This document shows, in pieces, positions 48,140 through 56,000 of a stretch of 56,000 bases of DNA. Every line of letters starts with the position of its first letter. Within the stretch, counting starts at the first letter, position 1. The translations under genes and the position numbers were made by a program. The notes beneath the pieces are model-generated. The model was not told where the DNA came from and did no database searches. It worked only from the letters and a program-made list of their open reading frames with translations. Source of the DNA: Lachnospiraceae bacterium (lineage in GTDB: Bacteria; Bacillota; Clostridia; Lachnospirales; Lachnospiraceae); assembly GCA_028689715.1 (NCBI GenBank), contig JAQVCQ010000003.1, forward strand, positions 1 through 56,000. The letters run 5' to 3'.

Positions 48140-49177
48140 ATGAAAATTGTAGTATTAGCAGGCGGAATCAGTACAGAAAGAGATGTATCCTTAAGCTCAG
48201 GGACAATGATCTACAGAGCACTTAAAAAATCAGGACATCAGGCAATTCTGATCGATGTTTATTTTGGACTCGAGCAAAGCGATGTGGATCCTGATGAACT
48301 TTTTACAAAAGATGAAAAATGGGATGCTAATTTTCAGGGAGTGGGCGAGATCGATCCCGATATAGAAGAGATCAAAGCACGCAGAACGACCGGCGATGAT
48401 GGTTTTTTTGGGCCAAATGTGATCAGGATCTGCCAGGCCTCTGACCTTGTGTTTCTTGCATTACATGGAGAAAATGGGGAAAATGGAAAGGTGCAGGCGG
48501 CATTTGATCTATTGGGAATCAGATATACAGGTACAGATTATTTAAGCAGTGCGCTTGCAATGGATAAGAAGCTTACAAAAGAGATTTTCGAGATTTATGG
48601 AGTACCTACTCCTGATGCAGTTTATCCGGCGAAGGGTGAACGTCCTGATGTCACATTTCCTGTTGTTGTTAAAACAAGTCTTGGCGGTTCCAGCGTCGGT
48701 GTTTATATTGTTCAAAATGAAGAAGAGTATGAAACAGCGCTCAATGATGTTTACCGATATGAAGGAGAAGCAATCATTGAACAGTATATAAAGGGAAGAG
48801 AATTTTCGGTGGGGGTAGTAGGCGGAGAAGCGCTTCCGGTAATAGAGATCGCACCCATTAGTGGATTTTATGATTATAAAAATAAATATCAGGCAGGAAG
48901 TACGGTCGAGACATGTCCCGCTGACCTGGATAAAGAGAAAACGGCTTTCATGAAACAATATGCGGAAAAGGCATTTCATGCACTTAGGCTTCAATCTTAT
49001 GCAAGAATGGATTTTATGATGAGTGAAAGTGGAGAGCTATTCTGTCTGGAAGCAAATACACTGCCGGGAATGACACCAACGTCACTTTTGCCACAGGAGG
49101 CACTTGCAATGGGGAGAAGTTTTGAAGAACTTTGCGAGTGGATCATTCATGTTTCAATGGAGAAATACGAGAAATGA
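48140..49177 (+). CDS. ddl: D-alanine--D-alanine ligase
   Basis: Joins two D-Ala for peptidoglycan, using ATP, by an ATP-grasp enzyme of 345 residues. It starts MKIVVLAGGISTERDVSLSSG, where the GG(x)STER motif is the N-terminal signature. The substrate loop LALHGENGENGKVQAAFDLLGIRYTG and the ATP-grasp parts KTSLGGSSVGV (K with glycine-rich loop), EQYIKGREFSVGV, and DFMMSESGELFCLEANTLPGMTP are present. It overlaps murF by 4 bases (ATGA). A region of extra sequence near residues 40-75 is present relative to E. coli DdlB. It follows the GH9-like gene by 3 bases. Confidence 0.96.
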   Translation: MKIVVLAGGISTERDVSLSSGTMIYRALKKSGHQAILIDVYFGLEQSDVDPDELFTKDEKWDANFQGVGEIDPDIEEIKARRTTGDDGFFGPNVIRICQASDLVFLALHGENGENGKVQAAFDLLGIRYTGTDYLSSALAMDKKLTKEIFEIYGVPTPDAVYPAKGERPDVTFPVVVKTSLGGSSVGVYIVQNEEEYETALNDVYRYEGEAIIEQYIKGREFSVGVVGGEALPVIEIAPISGFYDYKNKYQAGSTVETCPADLDKEKTAFMKQYAEKAFHALRLQSYARMDFMMSESGELFCLEANTLPGMTPTSLLPQEALAMGRSFEELCEWIIHVSMEKYEK

Positions 49178-50586
49178 GCACAATGCACAAAATGACACCG
49201 GAATTGATCGCACAGGCATGTAACGGCAAGCTGTTTTGCTTGAAAGAAGACAGACAGCGAGAAGTGACAGGCGCAGTGATTGACTCCAGAAAAGTTGAAT
49301 ATCATAATCTTTTTTTTGCAGTCAGAGGAGAAAGGACAGACGGACATCATTATATTGGTCAGGTCTTTGATAAAGGGGCACTCGTCGTAGTATGTGAAGA
49401 AGAGCCAGAAGAACAATATAGGGACAGAAACTATATTCTTGTTGAAAATTCACTGACAGCATTAAGAGAGATTGCAGAATATTACAGAACCTGTATCAAG
49501 GCAATTGTAGTCGGAATTACAGGCAGTGTTGGTAAAACAACGACCAAAGAATTCATTGCAGCAACACTATCTCAAAAATTTCATGTTCTGAAGACAGAGG
49601 GTAATTTTAACAATGAGATCGGCCTTCCGCTTACCATACTCAGAATCAGGGAAGAACACGAAGTTGCGGTGGTTGAAATGGGAATCAATCATTTTGGTGA
49701 GATGAGACGTCTTAGTAAAGTTGCAAAACCTGACATTGCTGTCATCACGAACATAGGACAGTGCCATCTGGAATTTTTAGGAAGCAGAGAAGGTATATTA
49801 AAGGCAAAATCAGAAATATTTGAATTTATGAACCCTGCCGGAACAGTCTGTTTAAATGGTGATGATGATTGCCTTGCGACAATTCAGAAAGTGAACGAAT
49901 GTGAAATCATTCGTTTTGGACTGAAGACTGGTCATCAGATCATTGCAGAGCACATCACACCACGTGGTCTGCTTGGCAGTAGTGCCCGTATTGTTACAGC
50001 GGAGGGATCATTTGATGTTAGTATTCCATTATCCGGGCAGCATATGGTATATAATGCACTTGCCGCTACTGCGGTCGGAAAAACACTTGGACTCAGCCAT
50101 CAGGAAATCACAGAAGGGATTGCAATGGTAAAAGCGCTGGGAGGCAGAAATAATATTATACAGACGGAACGTTATATTATTATTGATGATTGTTATAATG
50201 CAAATCCGGTTTCCATGAAAGCAGCACTTGATCTGCTCTCTATTTCTGACAGCAGAAAAGTAGCAATATTGGGAGATATGGGAGAACTTGGAGAAAATGT
50301 CGCTGCACTTCATAGAGAAATTGGATATTACCTTGTCCAGAAAGGGATCGATCTTGTGATTTGTGTAGGAGAGTATGCAAAAGAAATTTTTTCTGCGGCA
50401 TTAGAAAAAAAAGAGGAAATGAAACTTACCTTAAGCTGTCATTATTATCCTGATAAGGAAGAGATGATTAACAATCTGACAAATCTGCTGCAGAACGGTG
50501 ACAGCATTCTGGTAAAGGCCTCTCACTTTATGGAATTTGACAAGGTAGTCGAGAAACTGGAAGAGTCCGGCTTTACCAACACCTGA
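49174..50586 (+). CDS. murF: UDP-MurNAc-tripeptide--D-Ala-D-Ala ligase
   Basis: Adds the D-Ala-D-Ala made by Ddl to the muramyl tripeptide. It is 470 residues. The Mur ligase P-loop ITGSVGKTTTKEFI, the metal/Glu motif VVEMGINHFGEMRRLS and the end motifs IDDCYNANPVSMKAAL and LGDMGELGENVAALHREIG are all present. The frame is open to 49132 but the ATG at 49174 overlaps the ddl stop in an ATGA, the usual coupled arrangement. ddl-murF co-transcription is common. murC is 29 kb away on the other strand. Confidence 0.97.
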   Translation: MSTMHKMTPELIAQACNGKLFCLKEDRQREVTGAVIDSRKVEYHNLFFAVRGERTDGHHYIGQVFDKGALVVVCEEEPEEQYRDRNYILVENSLTALREIAEYYRTCIKAIVVGITGSVGKTTTKEFIAATLSQKFHVLKTEGNFNNEIGLPLTILRIREEHEVAVVEMGINHFGEMRRLSKVAKPDIAVITNIGQCHLEFLGSREGILKAKSEIFEFMNPAGTVCLNGDDDCLATIQKVNECEIIRFGLKTGHQIIAEHITPRGLLGSSARIVTAEGSFDVSIPLSGQHMVYNALAATAVGKTLGLSHQEITEGIAMVKALGGRNNIIQTERYIIIDDCYNANPVSMKAALDLLSISDSRKVAILGDMGELGENVAALHREIGYYLVQKGIDLVICVGEYAKEIFSAALEKKEEMKLTLSCHYYPDKEEMINNLTNLLQNGDSILVKASHFMEFDKVVEKLEESGFTNT

Positions 50587-50600
50587 ACTTGTGCTATATT
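50572..50600 (+). promoter_or_regulatory. Promoter of the lipoprotein / Lgt-like unit
   Basis: TTTACC (50572-50577), 17-base spacer, TATATT (50595-50600), straddling the murF stop. The leader to the ATG at 50680 is about 75 nt. Confidence 0.5.
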
Positions 50601-50679
50601 ATAAGAACAGAAACTCTTAAGACAAAATGAAAAACCAGAACTAAAAACAAGGTTTCGTTTTTGCAGGGGAGGGGTTCAT

Positions 50680-52809
50680 ATGGTAAATAATAAAAGAGGC
50701 ATCAGACTTTTTGCATTGCTCATGACGGTCGTTCTGATCATGACTGCATGTGGTAAAAAGTCAGATGCTTTTGTTGCGTCTGAAAATGGACAGACAGAAA
50801 CAGGGCAGGAACAGGCAGAAAATTCAGCATGGAATGATTATGAGAAAGAAATTAAAGAGACACGCACAGCAACAGCGGGTTCAGAAGAAGTAACACTTGG
50901 TACATTGGAGGAGGACGGGATCACAGTAACACTCCCGGCTGGAACTTTTAATGAACCTGTTGAGGTGACACTTGAAAATCCAGATTCGGCACCTTCTTAT
51001 CTGAAAGAGGAGATGCTTGGATTTGGGGCGCCGTTCGAGATTTCTGCAGGTGAAAATCCAGTCAGACTGATGCAGCCTGTTACGATCACAATGAAGTATG
51101 ATCCGGCGGTACTTGGTGAAGATCTTGAAAGCGGCGCACTCTACTATGCATATTATAACGGTACGAACTGGGAGTATATCAAGCCAGTTGTGGATGTACA
51201 ACAACAGACGATCACCTTTACGACCTGTCATTTTTCTTTATTTTCCAAGGCAAAGTTAACGATGGATCAGCGTATTGACCAGTATGTTGGGAATGCAGCA
51301 GTGGCGGACTGGGCAAAAGAACAGGCGAACTCCATAACCGATGAAGCCCTGAACAGTGCAATTGATCATATCTTAAAAGAAAAGCTTAAAATAAATGACG
51401 ACTCACTGACAGGAAAAGTGCTTGCAGGCATTAAAGAAGACAGTGAGTGGATGAATATGTTAAATAGTGTTAAGGATGGAGATCCTGAAACGTTCAACCA
51501 GAATCTGCAGGTACTTCTTGGCAAAAAGATTGTAGAAAATGTATCTGAGTCTACACTTTCGAGTGCACTTGGGGCAATCACGGATGATGCCGGAATCGAA
51601 GTCGTTGCAAAAGCCGGAGAGGCGGCTGGATATCTTGCTGAAGGCAGATACAAGGATGCGGCAAAGATCATTGGAGAACAGATTGCCGATCAGTTCATGA
51701 TCACGAAAGTAGGCAAATTTGCAGTTGCGGCAATAGATAGTCAGATCAGCAGTTGGAAGAATGAAGAAATTGAAGCAGCCTATCAGGTATATAAAAATGG
51801 TGCGAGCAGTACTGTGCCGTGGTGGGGATATCAGGTCGAAAAAGAGAATTTCGATGATGTCTGGTCTCAGATGGGCGGTGCTGCAAGGCAGTTAGAACTT
51901 GAAGCGATCAGGTCGCAGAACCAGGCAAGAGAAGAGGCCGGGATGCCTGTACTGACTGCAGAAGAAGAAAATAAATTAAGAGAAGGTGTCAGAAGAGATT
52001 TAAAATCCCAATTTGAAAAAAGAATAAAAACAGATGCTGAGATCGAGAAAAAAGAACAGGAACTCGAAATGATCATGAAAATGTATCAGGAATCCGGTTT
52101 CCTTGAGAAAGGCAGATGGGGATGGGATAAAGATTACGAGTTGGAAACAAGACTGGATGTTCTTGTTCACTTTAAAGATAAACTTTTGAAAGATACAGGA
52201 AGAATTGGGATCAAGTCCGGCTCCATGCATAATGAGCAGTCGATCGGTCTTGAACAATTGAAGTCAATTGCAATGAAATGGTTCAGTACAGAGAATCCGG
52301 AAGAAAGACAAAAAGGATATGAAGAATATCTGGAATCAGAGTTCGGGATCAAGATGACTCCGGATATCTCTGAGATAAACGGTATTTGGACGACCTGCAC
52401 GATGACGATCACAGAGTATGATTTAGGTTCTCCGCCACCACCAAAAGAAGAGACCGGGGAAGAGGAAGAAACAATTGGCTGTGATCTGACCTCTCTCGAT
52501 GTTTATAATATGGTCAAAGCTTCACTGGAAGAGAACAAAGACAAGCCTATGCCTGTTACAATGGAGATCCAGATCGGGCAGGATGGAAACGGAAGCATCA
52601 ATATCATTGATGAAGAAGGTGAAAAAACACCAATGCAGGCAACATATAAAAGTGGAACGATTACAGCGTCCATTGATCAGGAAGGGACCATTGCTGCTTT
52701 TTCCGGATATATTAAGAGACAGGGAGAAACAATTACACTAAGTGGCGGGTTTGAAATTAGTTTATCAGAAGGCGCTTGGGTAAAAGGAAGCTGGGAAGGA
52801 ACAAAATAG
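50680..52809 (+). CDS. Large lipoprotein of unknown function
   Basis: 709-residue lipoprotein: signal peptide with lipobox MTAC, Cys at residue 24, then a Glu/Gln-rich stretch. Residues about 60-190 form a ZU5-like or Ig-like beta module (GITVTLPAGTFNEPVEVTLENP...YYAYYNGTNWEYI). The centre (about 200-540) is helical with charged segments such as EKRIKTDAEIEKKEQELEMI and a tryptophan-rich stretch NMVKA/ WGWDKDYE. The C-terminus is beta-rich with ITASIDQEGTIAAFSGYIKRQGE. I know no family for the whole. GGGGAGGGG precedes the ATG. The next gene, an Lgt-family protein, starts 3 bases after its stop. Confidence 0.8.
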   Translation: MVNNKRGIRLFALLMTVVLIMTACGKKSDAFVASENGQTETGQEQAENSAWNDYEKEIKETRTATAGSEEVTLGTLEEDGITVTLPAGTFNEPVEVTLENPDSAPSYLKEEMLGFGAPFEISAGENPVRLMQPVTITMKYDPAVLGEDLESGALYYAYYNGTNWEYIKPVVDVQQQTITFTTCHFSLFSKAKLTMDQRIDQYVGNAAVADWAKEQANSITDEALNSAIDHILKEKLKINDDSLTGKVLAGIKEDSEWMNMLNSVKDGDPETFNQNLQVLLGKKIVENVSESTLSSALGAITDDAGIEVVAKAGEAAGYLAEGRYKDAAKIIGEQIADQFMITKVGKFAVAAIDSQISSWKNEEIEAAYQVYKNGASSTVPWWGYQVEKENFDDVWSQMGGAARQLELEAIRSQNQAREEAGMPVLTAEEENKLREGVRRDLKSQFEKRIKTDAEIEKKEQELEMIMKMYQESGFLEKGRWGWDKDYELETRLDVLVHFKDKLLKDTGRIGIKSGSMHNEQSIGLEQLKSIAMKWFSTENPEERQKGYEEYLESEFGIKMTPDISEINGIWTTCTMTITEYDLGSPPPPKEETGEEEETIGCDLTSLDVYNMVKASLEENKDKPMPVTMEIQIGQDGNGSINIIDEEGEKTPMQATYKSGTITASIDQEGTIAAFSGYIKRQGETITLSGGFEISLSEGAWVKGSWEGTK

Positions 52810-52812
52810 CAG

Positions 52813-53634
52813 ATGAAAAAAATGCTGGAGATTTCAACCTTCTTTGGAAAACAGACTGTGAGCAGCTATTTATTCTTTATGATCTTTGCAGTCATCATGG
52901 CGATACTGATCAGTATGATTCTGATCATTCGATCTGGAATTGGGATCAAAAAGGGTCTGCCTGTAATGATACTCGCGGCACCACTGGTCTTGATGGGAGC
53001 AAGGATGCTTTATGTCGTGACTCATATTCATTATTACTTAGCCTGGCCACAACGAGCATGGGAATTGAAATTATCGGGATTTTCAGTGCTTGGAGGGTTA
53101 CTTCTTGCAACCGCTGGATGTGTTGTATATGCAAAATTTATGAGCGTGGATTTTTGGAGACTGGCAGATTTGCTGACTCCGGGTCTTGGAACAGGAATCG
53201 TACTGACCAAAATAGGCTGTTTTTTTAATGGCTGTTGCTTTGGATTGAAAACTGATTTTCCATGGGCGGTACATTTTCCTTATGAGAGCCCGGCACATAA
53301 ATATTACCTTAAGCAGGCAGGTGAGAGTGGAATGTTTTCGCTCACTTCCATGATTGGATCGCCAGCAATTCATCCAACACAGTTGTATGAAGCCATCGGA
53401 GTATTGACAGCAACACTGGTCGCGATTGTAATTCTAGTTAAAAAAATGAACTCTGGACTTGCAGCTTTGTTTGCAGCTTTCTTTTTTATTCTGACCAGAT
53501 TAATAACGTTCTATTTCAGAGCACCGGTAGCGATGGATGAAAATCCAGAATGGTTCTATCCCTTGCTCTATGGCATAATCTTGATCGCTATCGTTTTCCT
53601 GATTCAGAAGAGAACCTGCGTGCGAAGCAAATAA
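52813..53634 (+). CDS. Prolipoprotein diacylglyceryl transferase family protein (Lgt paralogue)
   Basis: Polytopic membrane protein of 273 residues with about seven hydrophobic segments. It carries Lgt family marks: TKIGCFFNGCCFG (for the GRIGNFINGELFG signature) and AIHPTQLYEA. Several residues needed in E. coli Lgt look changed: the GMSFHGG His is replaced (GFSVLGG), the Arg of GRIGN is Lys, and Asn and Glu of that motif are Cys. It may act on a special lipid or substrate, or be inactive; that is inference. It follows the lipoprotein gene by 3 bases and is probably translated with it, which fits a dedicated role. No upstream ribosome site is obvious beyond the end of that gene. Confidence 0.8.
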   Translation: MKKMLEISTFFGKQTVSSYLFFMIFAVIMAILISMILIIRSGIGIKKGLPVMILAAPLVLMGARMLYVVTHIHYYLAWPQRAWELKLSGFSVLGGLLLATAGCVVYAKFMSVDFWRLADLLTPGLGTGIVLTKIGCFFNGCCFGLKTDFPWAVHFPYESPAHKYYLKQAGESGMFSLTSMIGSPAIHPTQLYEAIGVLTATLVAIVILVKKMNSGLAALFAAFFFILTRLITFYFRAPVAMDENPEWFYPLLYGIILIAIVFLIQKRTCVRSK

Positions 53635-53638
53635 GTAT

Positions 53639-53667
53639 TTGAATTTTTTCTAAAGTTATGATACGAT
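53639..53667 (+). promoter_or_regulatory. Promoter of the antiporter leader
   Basis: TTGAAT (53639-53644), 17-base spacer, TACGAT (53662-53667) with an extended TGA before it. Start about 53674, giving a leader that includes the fluoride-like aptamer. Spacing and position are good. Confidence 0.65.
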
Positions 53668-53675
53668 CGTTTTTG

Positions 53676-53767
53676 TTGGGAATGAAGGTCTCCCCTGGTA
53701 ATTTACCTAAACCGCATTTTAGCTGATGACTTCTGCGAAAAACAACGCAGAAATTATCAGCTTTTTT
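53676..53767 (+). promoter_or_regulatory. Fluoride (crcB-type) riboswitch candidate
   Basis: The aptamer (53676-53737) has GGGAATGAAGGTCTCCC (stem GGGA/TCTCCC with the UGAAGG loop), a purine-poor linker, then AACCGC and GCTGATGACTTCTGCG, which matches the 3' part of the fluoride aptamer consensus. GAAG of the loop (53684-53687) can pair with CTTC (53730-53733), as in the pseudoknot. The terminator (53721-53762) uses the same GCTGATGACTTCTGCG as its 5' arm: AGCTGAT with ATCAGCT and TTCTGCG with CGCAGAA, then six T. Ligand binding should thus prevent termination. The gene behind it is an ion antiporter, one of the classes found under this riboswitch. Confidence 0.85.
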
Positions 53768-53807
53768 AATTCACGCAGTTTTAAGAATGATAGTAATAAA
53801 ATGTAAA

Positions 53808-53830
53808 ATGCAGATACAATGGTTCTGCAT
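53808..53830 (+). promoter_or_regulatory. Hairpin directly before the antiporter ribosome site
   Basis: ATGCAGA (53808-53814) with TCTGCAT (53824-53830), loop of 9, ending next to AAAAGGAGG (53831-53839). It may affect translation or mRNA stability; no more can be said. Confidence 0.4.
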
Positions 53831-53844
53831 AAAAGGAGGATGTT

Positions 53845-55023
53845 ATGCTTACAAGTTTATCACTCATATTTTTATTGGGACTTTCCTTAGGAAAAATATT
53901 TAACAGGCTTAAGCTGCCGAGTCTTCTTGGAATGATTCTGACGGGAATGATACTGAGCCCATTTGCGCTAAATCTTCTGGACGAATCGATTCTTGCTATT
54001 TCTCCGGATTTAAGACAGCTGGCTCTGATCATTATATTGACAAGAGCAGGACTTTCACTTGATATTGAGGACCTGAAGAAGGTTGGCAGACCGGCAATTT
54101 TAATGTGCTTTGTCCCAGCATGCTTTGAAATACTTGGCGTTTTAGTGATTGCACCAAGAGTATTTGGTATGACGTATTTGGAAGCAGCCATCATGGGAAG
54201 TGTGATCGCTGCCGTTTCTCCGGCTGTTATAGTTCCGAGAATGATAAAGATCATGGAAGAAGGATATGGAAAAGAAAGAAGTATTCCGCAACTGATCCTG
54301 GCAGGTGCATCTGTAGATGATGTTTTTGTAATTGTATTATTTACTGCATTTACTTCTCTTGCGGCGGGAGGAGAAGTTACGGCAGCAAGCTTTTTACAAA
54401 TTCCCGTATCTATCATACTTGGTATTATATTAGGAGTTTTAACAGGGCTTGGACTGACTGTTTTCTTTCGAAAATTTCATATGCGTGATACAGTGAAGTT
54501 AATTATTATACTCAGTATTTCATGTCTTTTAATTGAATTGCAAAATCGGTTAGAGGGAATTGTCCCGATATCCGGACTGCTTGCAATTATGAGTATGGGA
54601 ATTGCGATCTATCAAAAATATCATGTTCTGGCAAAAAGACTCTCTGTGAAATATAACAAATTATGGGTAGCGGCTGAAGTGCTGCTGTTCGTACTGGTCG
54701 GAGCAACAGTTGATCTGCAATATGCATTCAAAGCAGGAGTTTTCGCTGTGATGATCGTGCTGGGAGCTTTGGTATTTCGAATGGTCGGTGTTCTTGTCTG
54801 CATGATCAGAACAAAGCTTTCAAAAAAGGAAAGAGTATTCTGTATGCTGGCATACACTCCAAAAGCAACAGTTCAGGCGGCTATTGGAGCAATTCCACTT
54901 GCCATGGGTCTTGCCTGTGGTCAGCAGGTACTTACCGTAGCAGTTCTTTCTATTTTGATCACTGCTCCATTTGGTGCGATCTGTGTAGATCATTTTTATA
55001 AAAAATTGTTAATAAAAAAATAA
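53845..55023 (+). CDS. Cation/proton antiporter (CPA family)
   Basis: Membrane exchanger of 392 residues with 11-13 hydrophobic segments, of the CPA1/CPA2 Na+/H+ antiporter superfamily. Matches include LKLPSLLGMILTGMILSPF (typical first segment), ILTRAGLSLDIEDLKKVGRPA, AVSPAVIVPRMI, and GASVDDVFVIVLFTAF, which carries the paired Asp that binds ions in this group. The C-terminal half has VLLFVLVGATVDLQ and YTPKATVQAAIGAIPLAMG, typical of the family. The gene lies behind a fluoride-riboswitch-like leader; antiporters are among genes linked to that riboswitch, so the protein may support fluoride resistance. AAAGGAGG precedes the ATG. Confidence 0.9.
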   Translation: MLTSLSLIFLLGLSLGKIFNRLKLPSLLGMILTGMILSPFALNLLDESILAISPDLRQLALIIILTRAGLSLDIEDLKKVGRPAILMCFVPACFEILGVLVIAPRVFGMTYLEAAIMGSVIAAVSPAVIVPRMIKIMEEGYGKERSIPQLILAGASVDDVFVIVLFTAFTSLAAGGEVTAASFLQIPVSIILGIILGVLTGLGLTVFFRKFHMRDTVKLIIILSISCLLIELQNRLEGIVPISGLLAIMSMGIAIYQKYHVLAKRLSVKYNKLWVAAEVLLFVLVGATVDLQYAFKAGVFAVMIVLGALVFRMVGVLVCMIRTKLSKKERVFCMLAYTPKATVQAAIGAIPLAMGLACGQQVLTVAVLSILITAPFGAICVDHFYKKLLIKK

Positions 55024-55051
55024 GCACCTGGAAATATTTTTCCAGATGCTT
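55022..55051. terminator. Bidirectional terminator between the antiporter and tRNA-Ser
   Basis: Stem AAGCAcCTGGAAA with TTTCCAGaTGCTT (one mismatch), loop ATATT. On the minus strand it is followed by TATTTTTTTA, a good tail for the tRNA transcript; on the plus strand it lies just after the antiporter stop. Confidence 0.8.
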
Positions 55052-55055
55052 CAAG

Positions 55056-55141
55056 CGGAGACGGAGGGATTCGAACCCTCGTGCCCCGGAGGGCTAACGC
55101 ATTTCGAGTGCGCCCCGTTATGACCACTTCGATACGTCTCC
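55056..55141 (-). tRNA. tRNA-Ser (CGA)
   Basis: Complete cloverleaf on the minus strand: acceptor GGAGACG with CGTCTCC and discriminator G, D-arm, anticodon loop CTCGAAA (anticodon CGA, codon TCG), the long variable arm of serine tRNAs, and T-arm GAGGGTTCGAATCCCTC. The CCA end is not encoded. 86 bases. Confidence 0.97.
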
Positions 55142-55294
55142 AAAATGAAATTACGTTTTTTATTATATATGTCCATTTCGGATTCGTCAATTTAATTATA
55201 GGATGAAATATAATTAATTGTGGGATGAAAACAGAATAATCAAAAAAATGTACTTGATCTATTTTATTGATAAATGATTATCTGGAATAATATG

Positions 55295-55323
55295 TTGAGT
55301 GGGTTCGAGAAATGGAGTATAAT
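55295..55323 (+). promoter_or_regulatory. Promoter of the phosphofructokinase gene
   Basis: TTGAGT (55295-55300), 17-base spacer, TATAAT (55318-55323). The 150 bases between the tRNA and this promoter show nothing else. Confidence 0.7.
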
Positions 55324-55364
55324 TTATTTATGACTGTGTAACCGTTGATTGAGGAGGATATTCT

Positions 55365-56000
55365 ATGAAAAGAATTGGGATGTTAACAAGTGGTGGAGAC
55401 TGCCAGGCTTTGAATGCAGCAATGCGAGGGGTTGGAAAAGCACTTTACAACTGTATGAAGGAAGTAGAGATATATGGGTTTTTAGATGGATACAGAGGAC
55501 TGATCTATGGAAATTACAGACTCATGAGCAGTTCCGATTTTTCGGGAATATTAACAAAAGGCGGCACCATTCTTGGAAGTTCCAGAACTCCTTTTAAACA
55601 GATTAAAAATCCTGATGAAAACGGTCTTGATAAAGTTGAGGCTATGATCAAACATTATAACAAATTGAAACTTGACTGCCTGGTCATTCTTGGTGGAAAC
55701 GGTACACATAAAACAGCAAACCTTTTAAGAGAAGAAGGATTGAATGTAATTACGCTTCCTAAAACGATCGATAATGACTTATATGGAACAGATATGACAT
55801 TCGGATTTCAGAGTGCTGTAGACATTGCGACGTTCGCTATAGATTGCATTCATACAACAGCGGCTTCTCATGGGCGTGTTTTTATCGTGGAAGTAATGGG
55901 ACATAAAGTAGGATGGCTGACATTAAATGCAGGAATAGCAGGCGGAGCTGATATTATACTGATACCGGAAATTCCATATGATATTGAAAAGATCGTGGAT
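55365..56000 (+). CDS. pfkA: 6-phosphofructokinase (3'-partial)
   Basis: Glycolytic enzyme that phosphorylates fructose 6-phosphate. The first 212 residues are visible; the gene runs off the end. The phosphate-donor site starts KRIGMLTSGGDCQALNAAMRG. The donor motif is GGNGT, where Gly at the place of E. coli G104 suits ATP, while PKTIDND has Lys at the place of E. coli G124, a position seen in PPi-dependent and mixed-clade enzymes. The Asn in GGNGT replaces the usual Asp. Donor choice is thus not fully settled by sequence. GGAGGA precedes the ATG at 55365. Confidence 0.94.
   Translation, partial: MKRIGMLTSGGDCQALNAAMRGVGKALYNCMKEVEIYGFLDGYRGLIYGNYRLMSSSDFSGILTKGGTILGSSRTPFKQIKNPDENGLDKVEAMIKHYNKLKLDCLVILGGNGTHKTANLLREEGLNVITLPKTIDNDLYGTDMTFGFQSAVDIATFAIDCIHTTAASHGRVFIVEVMGHKVGWLTLNAGIAGGADIILIPEIPYDIEKIVD

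Noticed and set aside
52776..53228. 150-residue plus-strand ORF over the start of the Lgt-like gene
   Set aside because: Out of frame with a protein that carries clear family motifs.
53781..54416. 211-residue minus-strand ORF inside the antiporter gene
   Set aside because: It mirrors a real membrane gene in another frame; the product has no family features.
55052..55056. Encoded CCA end for tRNA-Ser
   Set aside because: The sequence after the discriminator is not CCA; it must be added after transcription.

Overview
The window looks like chromosomal core sequence from a low-GC anaerobic Firmicute of the Clostridia, most likely the Lachnospiraceae. The evidence is gene content: a Na+-type V-ATPase in Enterococcus-like order, paired GlgC/GlgD, SpoVG, a DnaD/DnaI helicase-loading pair, QueT under a preQ1 leader, an Ile T-box before a long IleRS, and many ATG/GTG/TTG starts with strong AGGAGG-type sites. 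No insertion sequence, prophage, CRISPR array or rRNA is visible. Family-level placement is inference from gene content only.

Layout. 1-8013: V-ATPase operon I-K-E-C-F-A-B-D (I is cut by the window edge), ending in a short 13-bp tandem repeat and a terminator. 8198-13011: a three-gene unit of a methyltransferase, a large secreted protein of unknown function and an M29 aminopeptidase. 13040-13525 (-): queT with a preQ1-I riboswitch. 13866-15842: a dCache chemoreceptor. 15977-19228 (-): dnaD-dnaI-prs, with a cluster of DnaA-box-like sites upstream. 19529-20908 (-): murC. 21323-24025: glgC-glgD-spoVG. 24136-28249: pth-mfd. 28265-35601: an AraC regulator, a sugar ABC transporter without its own ATPase, and a GH2 beta-galactosidase. 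35754-37899: a membrane GGDEF protein and threonine aldolase. 37994-39454 (-): pncB. 39633-45379: Ile T-box, ileS and a YbhJ-like hydratase. 45568-50586: an EF-hand-like protein, a GH9-like lipoprotein, ddl and murF. 50680-53634: a lipoprotein followed by an Lgt-family membrane protein. 53675-55023: a fluoride-riboswitch-like leader and a cation/proton antiporter. 55056-55141 (-): tRNA-Ser(CGA). 55365-end: 6-phosphofructokinase, cut by the edge.

The genes are mostly housekeeping: ion-motive energy and ion homeostasis (V-ATPase, antiporter), cell wall (murC, ddl, murF), glycogen, replication start and repair, translation quality (pth, ileS), NAD and PRPP supply, and sugar uptake. The more unusual parts are regulatory RNAs (fluoride-like, preQ1-I, T-box), a DnaA-box cluster away from any dnaA gene, and three extracytoplasmic or orphan units of unclear role: the secreted protein with a C39-like tail, the GH9-like lipoprotein that overlaps an EF-hand-like gene, and the lipoprotein paired with an Lgt-family paralogue.

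All functional calls rest on reading motifs and family resemblance by eye. No database or structure search was run.
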